Source: Trujillonella humicola (GTDB taxonomy: Bacteria; Actinomycetota; Actinomycetes; Mycobacteriales; Geodermatophilaceae). From it: a DNA stretch of 64,000 nt. The notes below the pieces were generated by a model. It saw nothing but the letters and a program-made list of their open reading frames with translations, ran no database searches and was not told where the DNA came from. Shown piece by piece: positions 49,030 to 56,700 of the stretch. Position 1 is the first letter of the stretch; every line of letters starts with the position of its first letter. The stretch is from the NCBI RefSeq assembly GCF_046233715.1, contig NZ_JBJNRJ010000015.1, positions 1 through 64,000 of the forward strand, written 5' to 3'. Both the position numbers and the translations under genes were made by a program.

Positions 49030-51830
49030 CAGGTCGCGGGGCTGGGGTCGCTGCGCTCCTCGGCGGGAGCGGCCTGCACGTCGCGCACCTGGTACTTCTC
49101 GACCGCCTGGCGGACGACGTCGCCGTCGACCTCGCCGCGGCGGGCCAGCGTCGCCAGGGTGCGGACGACGATCGACTCGGCGTCGACGTGGAAGTGCCGG
49201 CGCAGCGCCGGGCGGGTGTCCGACAGCCCGAAGCCGTCGGTGCCCAGCGTCGACATCCCGCCGGGGACGTAGGGGGCGATGAGGTCGGGGACCGCCTTCA
49301 TCCAGTCCGACACCGCCACGACCGGGCCGGGGGCGTCGGCCAGCCGCTGGGTGACGTAGGGCGTCCGGACCTCCTCGCCGGGGTGCAGCAGGTTCCACTC
49401 CTCGCACTCGTCGGCCTGCCGGCGCAGCTCGGTCCACGAGGTCACCGACCACACGTCGGCCGACACGCCCCAGTCCTCGCGCAGCAGCTCCTGCGCCCGC
49501 AGCGCCCACGGCACCGCGACGCCGGAGGCGAGCACCTGCGCCTGCACGCCGTCTCCGGTCCCCGGGGCGTAGCGGTACATGCCGGCGAGCAGGCCCTGGA
49601 CGTCGAGGTCCTCGGGCTCGGCCGGCTGCTGGAACGGCTCGTTGTAGACGGTCAGGTAGTACATGACGTCCGGCGAGCGGTGCCCGCCCAGCGGTGCGCC
49701 CTGGTCCTGGCCGTACATCCGCACCAGCGCGTCGCGGGTGATGTGCGCGACCTCGTAGGAGAACGCCGGGTCGTAGGCGACCACGGCGGGGTTGGTGTGC
49801 GCGAGCAGGATCGAGTGGCCGTCCTCGTGCTGCAGGCCCTCGCCGTTGAGCGTCGTCCGCCCGGCCGTGGCGCCCAGGACGAAGCCCCGCGACATCTGGT
49901 CGGCCGCGGCCCAGAAGCCGTCACCGGTCCGCTGGAACCCGAACATCGAGTAGAAGATGTAGATCGGGATCATCGGCTCGCCGTGCGTGGAGTACGACGT
50001 CCCGACGGCGGTGAACGACGCGGTGGAGCCCGCCTCGTTGATGCCCTCGTGCAGGATCTGCCCCTGCTCGGACTCCTTGTAGGCCAGCATCAGCTCGCGG
50101 TCGACCGAGGTGTAGCGCTGGCCGGCCGGGTTGTAGATCTTCTGGGTCGGGAAGAGGGAGTCCATCCCGAAGGTGCGCGCCTCGTCCGGGATGATCGGCA
50201 CGAACCGCGGGCCGAGCTCGGCGTCCTTGAGCAGCTCCTTGAGCAGCCGGACGAACGCCATCGTGGTGGCGACCTCCTGCTTGCCCGAGCCGCGGCGCAG
50301 GACGTCGAGGGCCTTGTCCTCGGGCGCCTTGAGGGTCTTGAACTCCGCCCGCCGCCGCGGCACCGCCCCGCCCAGGGCCCGCCGCCGCTCGAGCATGTAC
50401 TGCATCTCGTCGGAGTCCGCCGCCGGCCGGTAGTAGGGCGGCAGCGTCTTGTCCAGCGCCTCGTCGGGGATGTCGAGGTAGAGCCGGTCGCGGAAGGCCG
50501 CGAGGTCCTCGGCGGTCAGCTTCTTCATCTGGTGGGTGGAGTTGCGGCCCTCGAAGTGGCTGCCCAGCGTCCAGCCCTTGATCGTCTTCGCGAGGATGAC
50601 CGTGGGCTGGCCCCGGTGCTCCACCGCGGCCTTGAACGCCGCGTAGACCTTGCGGTAGTCGTGCCCGCCGCGGGAGAGGTCCCAGACCTGCTTGTCGCTC
50701 ATGCTCTCCACGAGCTTGCGGGTGCGCGGGTCCTTGCCGAAGAAGTGCTCGCGGACGAACGCGCCGTCCTCGGCCTTGTAGGTCTGGTAGTCCCCGTCCG
50801 GCGTCTGGTTCATGATGTTGACCAGTGCGCCGTCGCGGTCGGCGGCCAGCAGCGGGTCCCACTCGCGGCCCCAGATCACCTTGATCACGTTCCAGCCCGC
50901 GCCGCGGAAGAACGACTCCAGCTCCTGGATGACCTTGCCGTTGCCGCGCACCGGGCCGTCGAGCCGCTGCAGGTTGCAGTTGACGACGAAGGTCAGGTTG
51001 TCCAGCTCCTCGCGGGCGGCCAGGCCGATCGCGCCGAGCGACTCCGGCTCGTCCATCTCGCCGTCGCCGAGGAACGCCCAGACGTGCTGGTCGGAGGTGT
51101 CCTTGATGCCGCGGGAGTGCAGGTAGCGGTTGAACCGCGCCTGGTAGATCGCGTTCAGCGGGCCCAGGCCCATCGAGACGGTGGGGAACTCCCAGAAGTC
51201 GGGCATCAGCCGCGGGTGCGGGTAGGAGGACAGGCCGCCGCCGGGGTGGCTGACCTCCTGGCGGAAGCCGTCCAGCTGCTGCTCGGAGAGCCGGCCCTCG
51301 AGGAACGCGCGGGCGTAGATGCCGGGGGAGGCGTGCCCCTGGAACCAGATCTGGTCGCCGCCGCCGGGGTGGTCCTTGCCGCGGAAGAAGTGGTTGAAGC
51401 CGACCTCGTACAGCGAGGCGGAGGAGGCGTAGGAGGAGATGTGCCCGCCCACGCCGATGCCGGGCCGCTGCGCGCGGTGCACCATGATCGCGGCGTTCCA
51501 GCGGATGTAGGCGCGGATCCGACGCTCCACGTGCTCGTCACCGGGGAACCACGGCTCGCGCTCGGGCGGGATCGTGTTGATGTAGTCGGTGCTGCGCAGC
51601 CCCGGGACGCCGACCTGCTGCTGCCGGCTGCGCTCGAGCATCCGGAGCATCAGGTAGCGGGCCCGGCCGCGCCCGGCGTGGTCGACGACGGCGTCGAGGG
51701 ACTCCAGCCACTCCTGGGTCTCGTCGGGGTCGGTGTCGACCAGCTGGCTGGGGAGCCCGTCGGTGATGACCGCGCGGGCGTGTCCTGCATCGCGGGCGGG
51801 GTCGCCGCCCGACTGCTGCGGTGCGCTCAT
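49029..51830 (-). CDS. aceE: Pyruvate dehydrogenase E1 component, homodimeric
   Basis: A 933-residue thiamine-diphosphate enzyme. It shows the large AceE layout: RSTDYINTIPPEREPWFPGD at the N-terminus, VGGHISSYASSASLYEVGFN, the ThDP-binding FLGDGEMDEPESLGAIGLAA, and later ATTMAFVRLLKELLKD and GITPDEART-like IIPDEARTFGMDSLFPTQKI. It decarboxylates pyruvate and feeds acetyl groups to E2 of the complex, supplying acetyl-CoA to the neighbouring fatty acid synthase. ATG at 51830 is used, because the frame upstream is low-complexity. Its place beside the fab operon is conserved in actinobacteria. Confidence 0.95.
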   Translation of the reverse strand: MSAPQQSGGDPARDAGHARAVITDGLPSQLVDTDPDETQEWLESLDAVVDHAGRGRARYLMLRMLERSRQQQVGVPGLRSTDYINTIPPEREPWFPGDEHVERRIRAYIRWNAAIMVHRAQRPGIGVGGHISSYASSASLYEVGFNHFFRGKDHPGGGDQIWFQGHASPGIYARAFLEGRLSEQQLDGFRQEVSHPGGGLSSYPHPRLMPDFWEFPTVSMGLGPLNAIYQARFNRYLHSRGIKDTSDQHVWAFLGDGEMDEPESLGAIGLAAREELDNLTFVVNCNLQRLDGPVRGNGKVIQELESFFRGAGWNVIKVIWGREWDPLLAADRDGALVNIMNQTPDGDYQTYKAEDGAFVREHFFGKDPRTRKLVESMSDKQVWDLSRGGHDYRKVYAAFKAAVEHRGQPTVILAKTIKGWTLGSHFEGRNSTHQMKKLTAEDLAAFRDRLYLDIPDEALDKTLPPYYRPAADSDEMQYMLERRRALGGAVPRRRAEFKTLKAPEDKALDVLRRGSGKQEVATTMAFVRLLKELLKDAELGPRFVPIIPDEARTFGMDSLFPTQKIYNPAGQRYTSVDRELMLAYKESEQGQILHEGINEAGSTASFTAVGTSYSTHGEPMIPIYIFYSMFGFQRTGDGFWAAADQMSRGFVLGATAGRTTLNGEGLQHEDGHSILLAHTNPAVVAYDPAFSYEVAHITRDALVRMYGQDQGAPLGGHRSPDVMYYLTVYNEPFQQPAEPEDLDVQGLLAGMYRYAPGTGDGVQAQVLASGVAVPWALRAQELLREDWGVSADVWSVTSWTELRRQADECEEWNLLHPGEEVRTPYVTQRLADAPGPVVAVSDWMKAVPDLIAPYVPGGMSTLGTDGFGLSDTRPALRRHFHVDAESIVVRTLATLARRGEVDGDVVRQAVEKYQVRDVQAAPAEERSDPSPAT

Positions 51831-52171
51831 GACCCCATCCTCCCGCCGCGCGGCCGTCGCCGTCACGCACGCGCCCATCTGACGGGATCCCGCCGTGTCG
51901 CCGGGTTCCCCGTCGCCCGTCGCGCGCGTGCCCGGCGCGGGGCCCCGCGGGTGACCTTGCGGTTGCCGGGGCATGCCCTACGCTTCCGCCCACGTGGCCC
52001 GAACGCCGGGCCCGGCGGACCGAGGGAAAACGGGGGTGACATGACCAGGCTGCGGGTGCCCCTCCCGCCGGTCGTGTCCGTCCCACGCAGCCCGGCCGCC
52101 GCCCCCGCCGCCGGGCGACCCGCCTCGGGCGGCCGGAGGGCCGTCTGCACACCCATGGAGGACAAGCAGGG
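51831..52171. other. Divergent region between aceE and DUF3052 gene
   Basis: About 340 bp without a gene. A plausible promoter for the plus-strand gene lies at 51957-51984, leaving a ~185-nt leader in which no riboswitch or leader peptide is recognised. Confidence 0.4.
51957..51984 (+). promoter_or_regulatory. Candidate promoter of the DUF3052-ahpE genes
   Basis: TTGCGG (51957) and TACGCT (51979) are separated by 16 bp, a fair match to a housekeeping -35/-10 in high-GC actinobacteria. Confidence 0.35.
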
Positions 52172-52597
52172 ATGAGCGTCGACTCGGGCAGCGCCGGCAT
52201 GGCGGCCCGGCTGGGCATCAAGCCGGGCATGGTCGTGCAGGAGCTCGGCTGGGACGAGGACTCCGACGAGGACCTGCGCGACTCCATCGTCGAGGTCTCC
52301 GGCAGCGAGATGGTCGACGAGGACACCGACGAGGTCGCCGACGTCGTCGTCCTGTGGTGGCGGGAGGACGACGGCGACCTGTTCGACGCGCTCACCGACG
52401 CGCTCACCTCGCTGGCCGACGACGGCGTCGTCTGGCTGCTGGTCCCCAAGTCGGGCCGGCCCGGGCACGTCGAGCCCGGCGACGTCACCGAGGTGGCGCC
52501 CACCGCGGGTCTGCAGCAGACCAGCAGCATCTCCGCCGCCAAGGAGTGGTCGGGCATCCGCCTGGTCACGCCGAAGGCCGCCCGCTCCCGCCGCTGA
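52172..52597 (+). CDS. DUF3052 family protein
   Basis: A 141-residue acidic protein. Characteristic parts are AARLGIKPGMVVQELGWDED, VADVVVLWWREDDGDLFDAL, and LVPKSGRPGHVEPGDVTEVA near the C-terminus. Its function is unknown. In mycobacteria the equivalent gene sits between aceE and ahpE, as here, which supports a link to redox or pyruvate metabolism without proving it. The ATG at 52172 (MSVDSGSAGMAARLG) has a weak AGGACAAGCAGGG leader. Confidence 0.85.
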   Translation: MSVDSGSAGMAARLGIKPGMVVQELGWDEDSDEDLRDSIVEVSGSEMVDEDTDEVADVVVLWWREDDGDLFDALTDALTSLADDGVVWLLVPKSGRPGHVEPGDVTEVAPTAGLQQTSSISAAKEWSGIRLVTPKAARSRR

Positions 52598-52614
52598 GGA
52601 CCCCCCTCGCCCCA

Positions 52615-52649
52615 CCCCTCGCAGGCTCGCGGCGGGCCTCTGCGAGGGG
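52615..52649 (+). terminator. Hairpin after DUF3052 gene
   Basis: CCCCTCGCAG (52615-52624) pairs with CTGCGAGGGG (52640-52649) around a 15-nt loop, 18 bp past the stop and 42 bp before the peroxiredoxin gene. Confidence 0.55.
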
Positions 52650-52690
52650 GCCGTTCCAGCACGTCACGGGCGTGCGGCACGATCAGGGTC

Positions 52691-53146
52691 ATGAGCCTCT
52701 CCGCCGGTGACCGCGCGCCCGAGTTCAGCCTCCCCGACCAGGACAAGCAGGTGGTCTCCCTCGCCGAGCTGCGGGGGAAGCCGGTGCTGGTCGTCTTCTA
52801 CCCATTCGCCTTCTCCGGCATCTGCACCGGTGAGCTGTGCCAGCTGCGCGACGAGCTCGCCACCTACACCGACGCCGGCGTGCAGGTGGTGGCCATCAGC
52901 ACCGACCCGGTCTTCAGCCTCAAGGCCTTCAAGGAGCAGCAGGGGCTGCCCTTCCCGCTGCTGTCGGACTTCTGGCCGCACGGCACCACCGCGCAGGCCT
53001 ACGGCGTCTTCAACGAGAAGGCCGGCATGGCCGTGCGCGGCACGTTCCTGGTCGACGCCGAGGGGATCGTCCGCTTCGCCGAGGTGAACCAGCCCGGCGA
53101 CGCGCGGCAGCAGACCGGCTGGAAGGACGCGGTCGCGCAGCTCTGA
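52691..53146 (+). CDS. ahpE: AhpE-type 1-Cys peroxiredoxin
   Basis: A 151-residue thiol peroxidase. The peroxidatic Cys45 lies in YPFAFSGICTGELCQLRDEL, the AhpE/BCP pattern. A second Cys (Cys50) is five residues on, which could act as a resolving thiol; AhpE of M. tuberculosis works as a 1-Cys enzyme. Other features are APEFSLPDQDKQVVSLAEL and VNQPGDARQQTGW. It reduces peroxides with mycothiol or mycoredoxin as donors in this phylum. ATG at 52691. Confidence 0.88.
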   Translation: MSLSAGDRAPEFSLPDQDKQVVSLAELRGKPVLVVFYPFAFSGICTGELCQLRDELATYTDAGVQVVAISTDPVFSLKAFKEQQGLPFPLLSDFWPHGTTAQAYGVFNEKAGMAVRGTFLVDAEGIVRFAEVNQPGDARQQTGWKDAVAQL

Positions 53147-53157
53147 GCCGCAGCTGA

Positions 53158-53207
53158 GGGCCCCCCTGCAGCGGCCCGCCGCGCGCGTGCGAGCGGCAGG
53201 GGGGTCC
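53158..53207 (+). terminator. Hairpin after ahpE
   Basis: GGGCCCCCCTGC (53158-53169) pairs with GCAGGGGGGTCC (53196-53207), one G-T wobble, followed by TTA. It separates the peroxiredoxin gene from tRNA-Val. Confidence 0.65.
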
Positions 53208-53223
53208 TTAAGCTGGTCGCGCG

Positions 53224-53295
53224 GGGCGCGTAGCTCAGCGGGAGAGCTCTCGCCTTACAAGCGAGCGGTCGCCGGTTCGATCCCGGCCGCGCCCA
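53224..53295 (+). tRNA. tRNA-Val(TAC)
   Basis: 72 nt. Acceptor GGGCGCG/CGCGCCC, D-arm GCTC/GAGC, anticodon stem CTCGC/GCGAG with loop CTTACAA (TAC), T-arm GCCGG-TTCGATC-CCGGC. CCA is not encoded (ACCC). No integration is seen here. Confidence 0.95.
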
Positions 53296-53357
53296 CCCCG
53301 GACCCCGCCGCACCCCGGTGCCGGCGCCGGCGCCGGCGCAGGTTCCGACGTCGACGG

Positions 53358-54197
53358 ATGAGGTGTGCGGTGGAGCTGGTCGCCGGGGTGGTCGCCGCGC
53401 TGGGCGTGCAGCCCCTGGGGGAGGACCGCTTCGGCGTCACCGGCGCCTCGCCGCTGGCCAGGGAGACGCTGTTCGGCGGCGCGCTGCTGGCGCAGGCGCT
53501 GCTGTCGGCGGACGCGACGGTCCCCGACGACTACGCGGTGCACCACCTGCACGGCGAGTTCCCCCAGCGCGGTCGCGCCGGGGAGCCGATCGTGTTCGCC
53601 GTCGACCGGGTCAAGGACGACCGCTCGCTGAGCAGCCGCCGCGTCGTCGGCCGCCAGGGCGCGCGGGTCGTGGTGACCCTGGAGGCATCCTTCCAGCGGG
53701 CCCGCGAGGCGGGGGCGCAGTTCCACGTCCCCGCGCCGGCCCGCTTCCCGGCCGACGCCGTCGCGGCCGGCGAGCTCGCGGTGCACGGCGACGGCGGCTT
53801 CGGCATCGAGTTCGTCGACGCGACCGGCAGCGCCAACGGCACGCTGTCCACCGAGGTCGAGGCCTGGTACCGGGCGGCGCAGCCGCTCCCGGCGCAGCCG
53901 GTGTGGCACGCCGCCGTGCTCACCCTGGTCTCCGACATGGCCGTGCCGGCGGTTGCCGTGACGGCGGCCGGGCTGCTCGCCGGCGGGCCCGAGGACGAGG
54001 GCGGGCCGGGCACCGTGGCCACGACGAGCGTCAACCACACCATGTGGTTCCACCGGCCGCTGCGCGCCGACGAGTGGTTCGTCCTCACCTCGCAGCCGCT
54101 GTCGACCGCGCACGGCCGCGGCGTCGCCCTCGGCTCGGCCCACGACGGGGCGGGCCGGCACGTCGCGTCGATCGTGCAGGAGATCTACCTCAAGTGA
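53358..54197 (+). CDS. Acyl-CoA thioesterase, TesB/hotdog type
   Basis: A 279-residue double-hotdog enzyme. GASPLARETLFGGALLAQAL, DDYAVHHLHGEFPQRGRAGE and FAVDRVKDDRSLSSRRVVGR fit the TesB N-half; VNHTMWFHRPLRADEWFVLT with a late Gln in IVQEIYLK fits the C-half. It hydrolyses acyl-CoA. ATG at 53358 (MRCAVELVAG) is used, and a GTG at 53370 is possible. It follows the tRNA-Val and its 3' end lies 17 bp from the convergent kinase gene. Confidence 0.82.
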   Translation: MRCAVELVAGVVAALGVQPLGEDRFGVTGASPLARETLFGGALLAQALLSADATVPDDYAVHHLHGEFPQRGRAGEPIVFAVDRVKDDRSLSSRRVVGRQGARVVVTLEASFQRAREAGAQFHVPAPARFPADAVAAGELAVHGDGGFGIEFVDATGSANGTLSTEVEAWYRAAQPLPAQPVWHAAVLTLVSDMAVPAVAVTAAGLLAGGPEDEGGPGTVATTSVNHTMWFHRPLRADEWFVLTSQPLSTAHGRGVALGSAHDGAGRHVASIVQEIYLK

Positions 54198-54213
54198 GGG
54201 TGCGGGCCGCCGC

Positions 54214-56550
54214 TCAGCAGGAGGACTGCCGGTAGGTGTAGGTGACCGGCTGGCCCCAGGCGACCACCGCGCCGGGACCGACGCTCTGCGCGGCGATGGT
54301 GTCCACCGGGGAGCCGACCGTGCACAGGAAGCCCGGCGCCGAGATCTCGGCGACGTCGGGGTTGCCGTTCTCGCCGCAGCCCCGTCCGCAGCCGAAGGTG
54401 TTGACGTAGTTCGGCATGGTCGTGTGCGTGTCGCGCACCGTCCACGTGACGGTGCGCGACGTCGACAGGCCGCCGGCGTCCGTCGCCGTCACCGTGACGG
54501 GGAACGAGCGGGCCTGGATGGCGCTGCGGCTCGTCGTCCCCGCGGCGGCCGAGGCGCTGACGGTCCCGGTGATCCGGCCGTTGGCGTGCGCCAGCCCGGC
54601 CGGCAGCCCGGTCACCGAGATCGTCACCGCGCCGCCGTCGGGGTCGGATCCGCCGAAGGTGACCGCGGGGGCCTGCAGCTCGTTGCTCGTGACGTCGGAG
54701 GCGCTGACCACCGGCGGGCGGTTGGGAGCGGGCGCCGGGGCGGTGGAGCCCCCCTGGCCGGCGGGGGGAGCCGGTGCCTGCGGCGCGGGACCACCGCCGG
54801 GCTCGGGCAGCGGGACCGCGACGGTGCCCCCGCCGGTGGCGCCGCCCCCGGCGCCTCCGGTCGAGGCGCCACCACCCGTGCCACCGCCCGTGCCACCGCC
54901 CGCGCCACCAGCCGCGGCGCCGCCGCCGGTGCCCCCGGTGCCCCCGGTGCCGACCGGGCCGCTGCCGGGCAGGACGGTCGTCGGGCCGTCGGCCTGAGGG
55001 GGCGGGTCGGTGCCGGAGTCCGTGGGCGGGGCCTCCGCTGGAGCGGCGCCCTCCTCCTCGGCGAGCGCCAGGCGCTTGAGGTCGGCGGCCTCCCGGGTGG
55101 CCGCGGTGGCCTCGGCGACCTGGTCGCGGACCTGCTCCAGGTGGCGTCGCGACGGCTCGACGTCCTCGGGCAGGGGCACCGACCAGCTCAGCGGCTGGGT
55201 GCCGTCGGGCGCCAGGTCGAACACCCAGCACGCCAGGAGCTGGTCGGCGAGCTCCGAGTGCGGCGCGACCGAGAACTCGACGTCGTCCAGGCTCGGCGCG
55301 AGGGCATCGGGGACCGGCTCGATCCAGCTCACGCGCACGCCCGCGTCGGAGGTGTTCACCAGCCGCACGCTGCTGACCACCCGCGACAGGTCCTCGGAGT
55401 AGCCGTACTCCCGGTGCACCTGCAGCCCCTGCGCGGTGTCGACGACCGACTCGGCCAGGCGCAGGTCGGGCTGCTCGGCGGCGTCGTCGCGCCAGGGGGC
55501 GGCCACGCCCACGGCGGCGCCGGCCAGGCCGAGCACCCCGAGCACGGCGACGAGGACCGGTGCGAGCCGGCCGCGGCGGCGGGGGCGCCCCTCGGTCGCC
55601 GCCGGCAGCGGCTCGCGGCGGCGGGCGACGTGCACGGTGTCCAGCCGGGGCGTGGGCCGCTCGCCCGGCGGCCGCTCGAACAGCGGGCCGATGGTGGCGA
55701 CGTCCTCCACGGGGACCGGCGGGACGGCGGCGCCGAGCGCGCCGGCGACCCCCTGCAGGGCCGCGCCGAACGCCGCGGCGGTGGCCGGCCGGTCGGCGGG
55801 GTCCTTGGCCAGGGCGGCGGTGACGACGTCGGACAGGGCGCCCGGGACGCCGAACTCGCGCAGGTCCGGCGGCGCGGCGGTGGCGATCCGCGCGATCAGC
55901 GGCGCCAGGCTCTCCTCGTCGGGCCGGTCGAACGGGGCCTGACCGGTCAGCGCGAAGAACAGGACGCTGGCCAGCGAGTAGACGTCCGAGCGCGGGGACG
56001 CCGGGGCGCCGCCGATGATCTCCGGCGCGGCATGGCTCAGCGTGGCGCTGACCGAGCCCGAGCGCGTCTCGAACGCCGTCCGCATCCGGGCGATGCCGAA
56101 GTCGACGAGCTTGGGGGCGCCGAAGGTGGAGAACAGCACGTTCTCCGGCTTCACGTCCCGGTGCACGATCCCGCTGCGGTGCGCGGTCTCCAGCGCGCCG
56201 GCGAGGGCGGCGCCCCAGGCGACGACGTCGCGGGGCTCGGCCGGCCCGTCGGCGGCGACCCGTTGGCCGAGGGACCCGCCGGGCAGGTACTCCATGACCA
56301 GGTAGAGCTCGCCGTCGGTGGTCTGCCCGGCGTCGTGGATCGACACGATGTTCGGGTGGCCGGACAGCGCGCCCAGCGACCGGCACTCCCGCGCGAACCG
56401 CGCCAGGACCTCGTCGCTCAGCCCGGCGTCGCGGATGACCTTGAGCGCGACGTCGCGGTCGAACCGCTCGTCGCGCGCCCGGTAGACGACCCCGAAACCG
56501 CCGCGGCCGATCTCGACCGGCTCACCCAGGCCGGCAACCCCTGGTGGCAT
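54214..56550 (-). CDS. Ser/Thr protein kinase with Gly-rich linker and Ig-like extracellular domain
   Basis: A 778-residue transmembrane kinase. Residues ~10-265 are the kinase domain: IGRGGFGVVYRARD, ALKVIRD, catalytic HRDVKPENVLF and DFGIARM with an APE motif. A helix (LAPVLVAVLGVLGLAGAAVG) near 345 anchors it. The outside part has a conserved-looking DUF-like segment, a long Gly/Thr-repeat linker (GTGGTGGTGGGAAAGGAGGG region), then an Ig/cadherin-like module (NRPPVVSASDVTSNELQAPA through SFPVTVTATDAGGLSTSRTV) and a Cys-containing end. A GTG 13 codons upstream is possible. The sensor role is inference. Confidence 0.8.
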   Translation of the reverse strand: MPPGVAGLGEPVEIGRGGFGVVYRARDERFDRDVALKVIRDAGLSDEVLARFARECRSLGALSGHPNIVSIHDAGQTTDGELYLVMEYLPGGSLGQRVAADGPAEPRDVVAWGAALAGALETAHRSGIVHRDVKPENVLFSTFGAPKLVDFGIARMRTAFETRSGSVSATLSHAAPEIIGGAPASPRSDVYSLASVLFFALTGQAPFDRPDEESLAPLIARIATAAPPDLREFGVPGALSDVVTAALAKDPADRPATAAAFGAALQGVAGALGAAVPPVPVEDVATIGPLFERPPGERPTPRLDTVHVARRREPLPAATEGRPRRRGRLAPVLVAVLGVLGLAGAAVGVAAPWRDDAAEQPDLRLAESVVDTAQGLQVHREYGYSEDLSRVVSSVRLVNTSDAGVRVSWIEPVPDALAPSLDDVEFSVAPHSELADQLLACWVFDLAPDGTQPLSWSVPLPEDVEPSRRHLEQVRDQVAEATAATREAADLKRLALAEEEGAAPAEAPPTDSGTDPPPQADGPTTVLPGSGPVGTGGTGGTGGGAAAGGAGGGTGGGTGGGASTGGAGGGATGGGTVAVPLPEPGGGPAPQAPAPPAGQGGSTAPAPAPNRPPVVSASDVTSNELQAPAVTFGGSDPDGGAVTISVTGLPAGLAHANGRITGTVSASAAAGTTSRSAIQARSFPVTVTATDAGGLSTSRTVTWTVRDTHTTMPNYVNTFGCGRGCGENGNPDVAEISAPGFLCTVGSPVDTIAAQSVGPGAVVAWGQPVTYTYRQSSC

Positions 56551-56700
56551 GCCCGTGCCCCACCTCGTCGTCGGACCCCCCGTGGCCACCCGGCGCCGGG
56601 CACGAGCCCTGGTCGGCGCCGACCGGTTGCCGGGGAAGGTACGTCGCCGAGCCGCCGGGGGGAACCGCCCGGTGGACGGCTCCGCCCGATCAGGGCGCCG

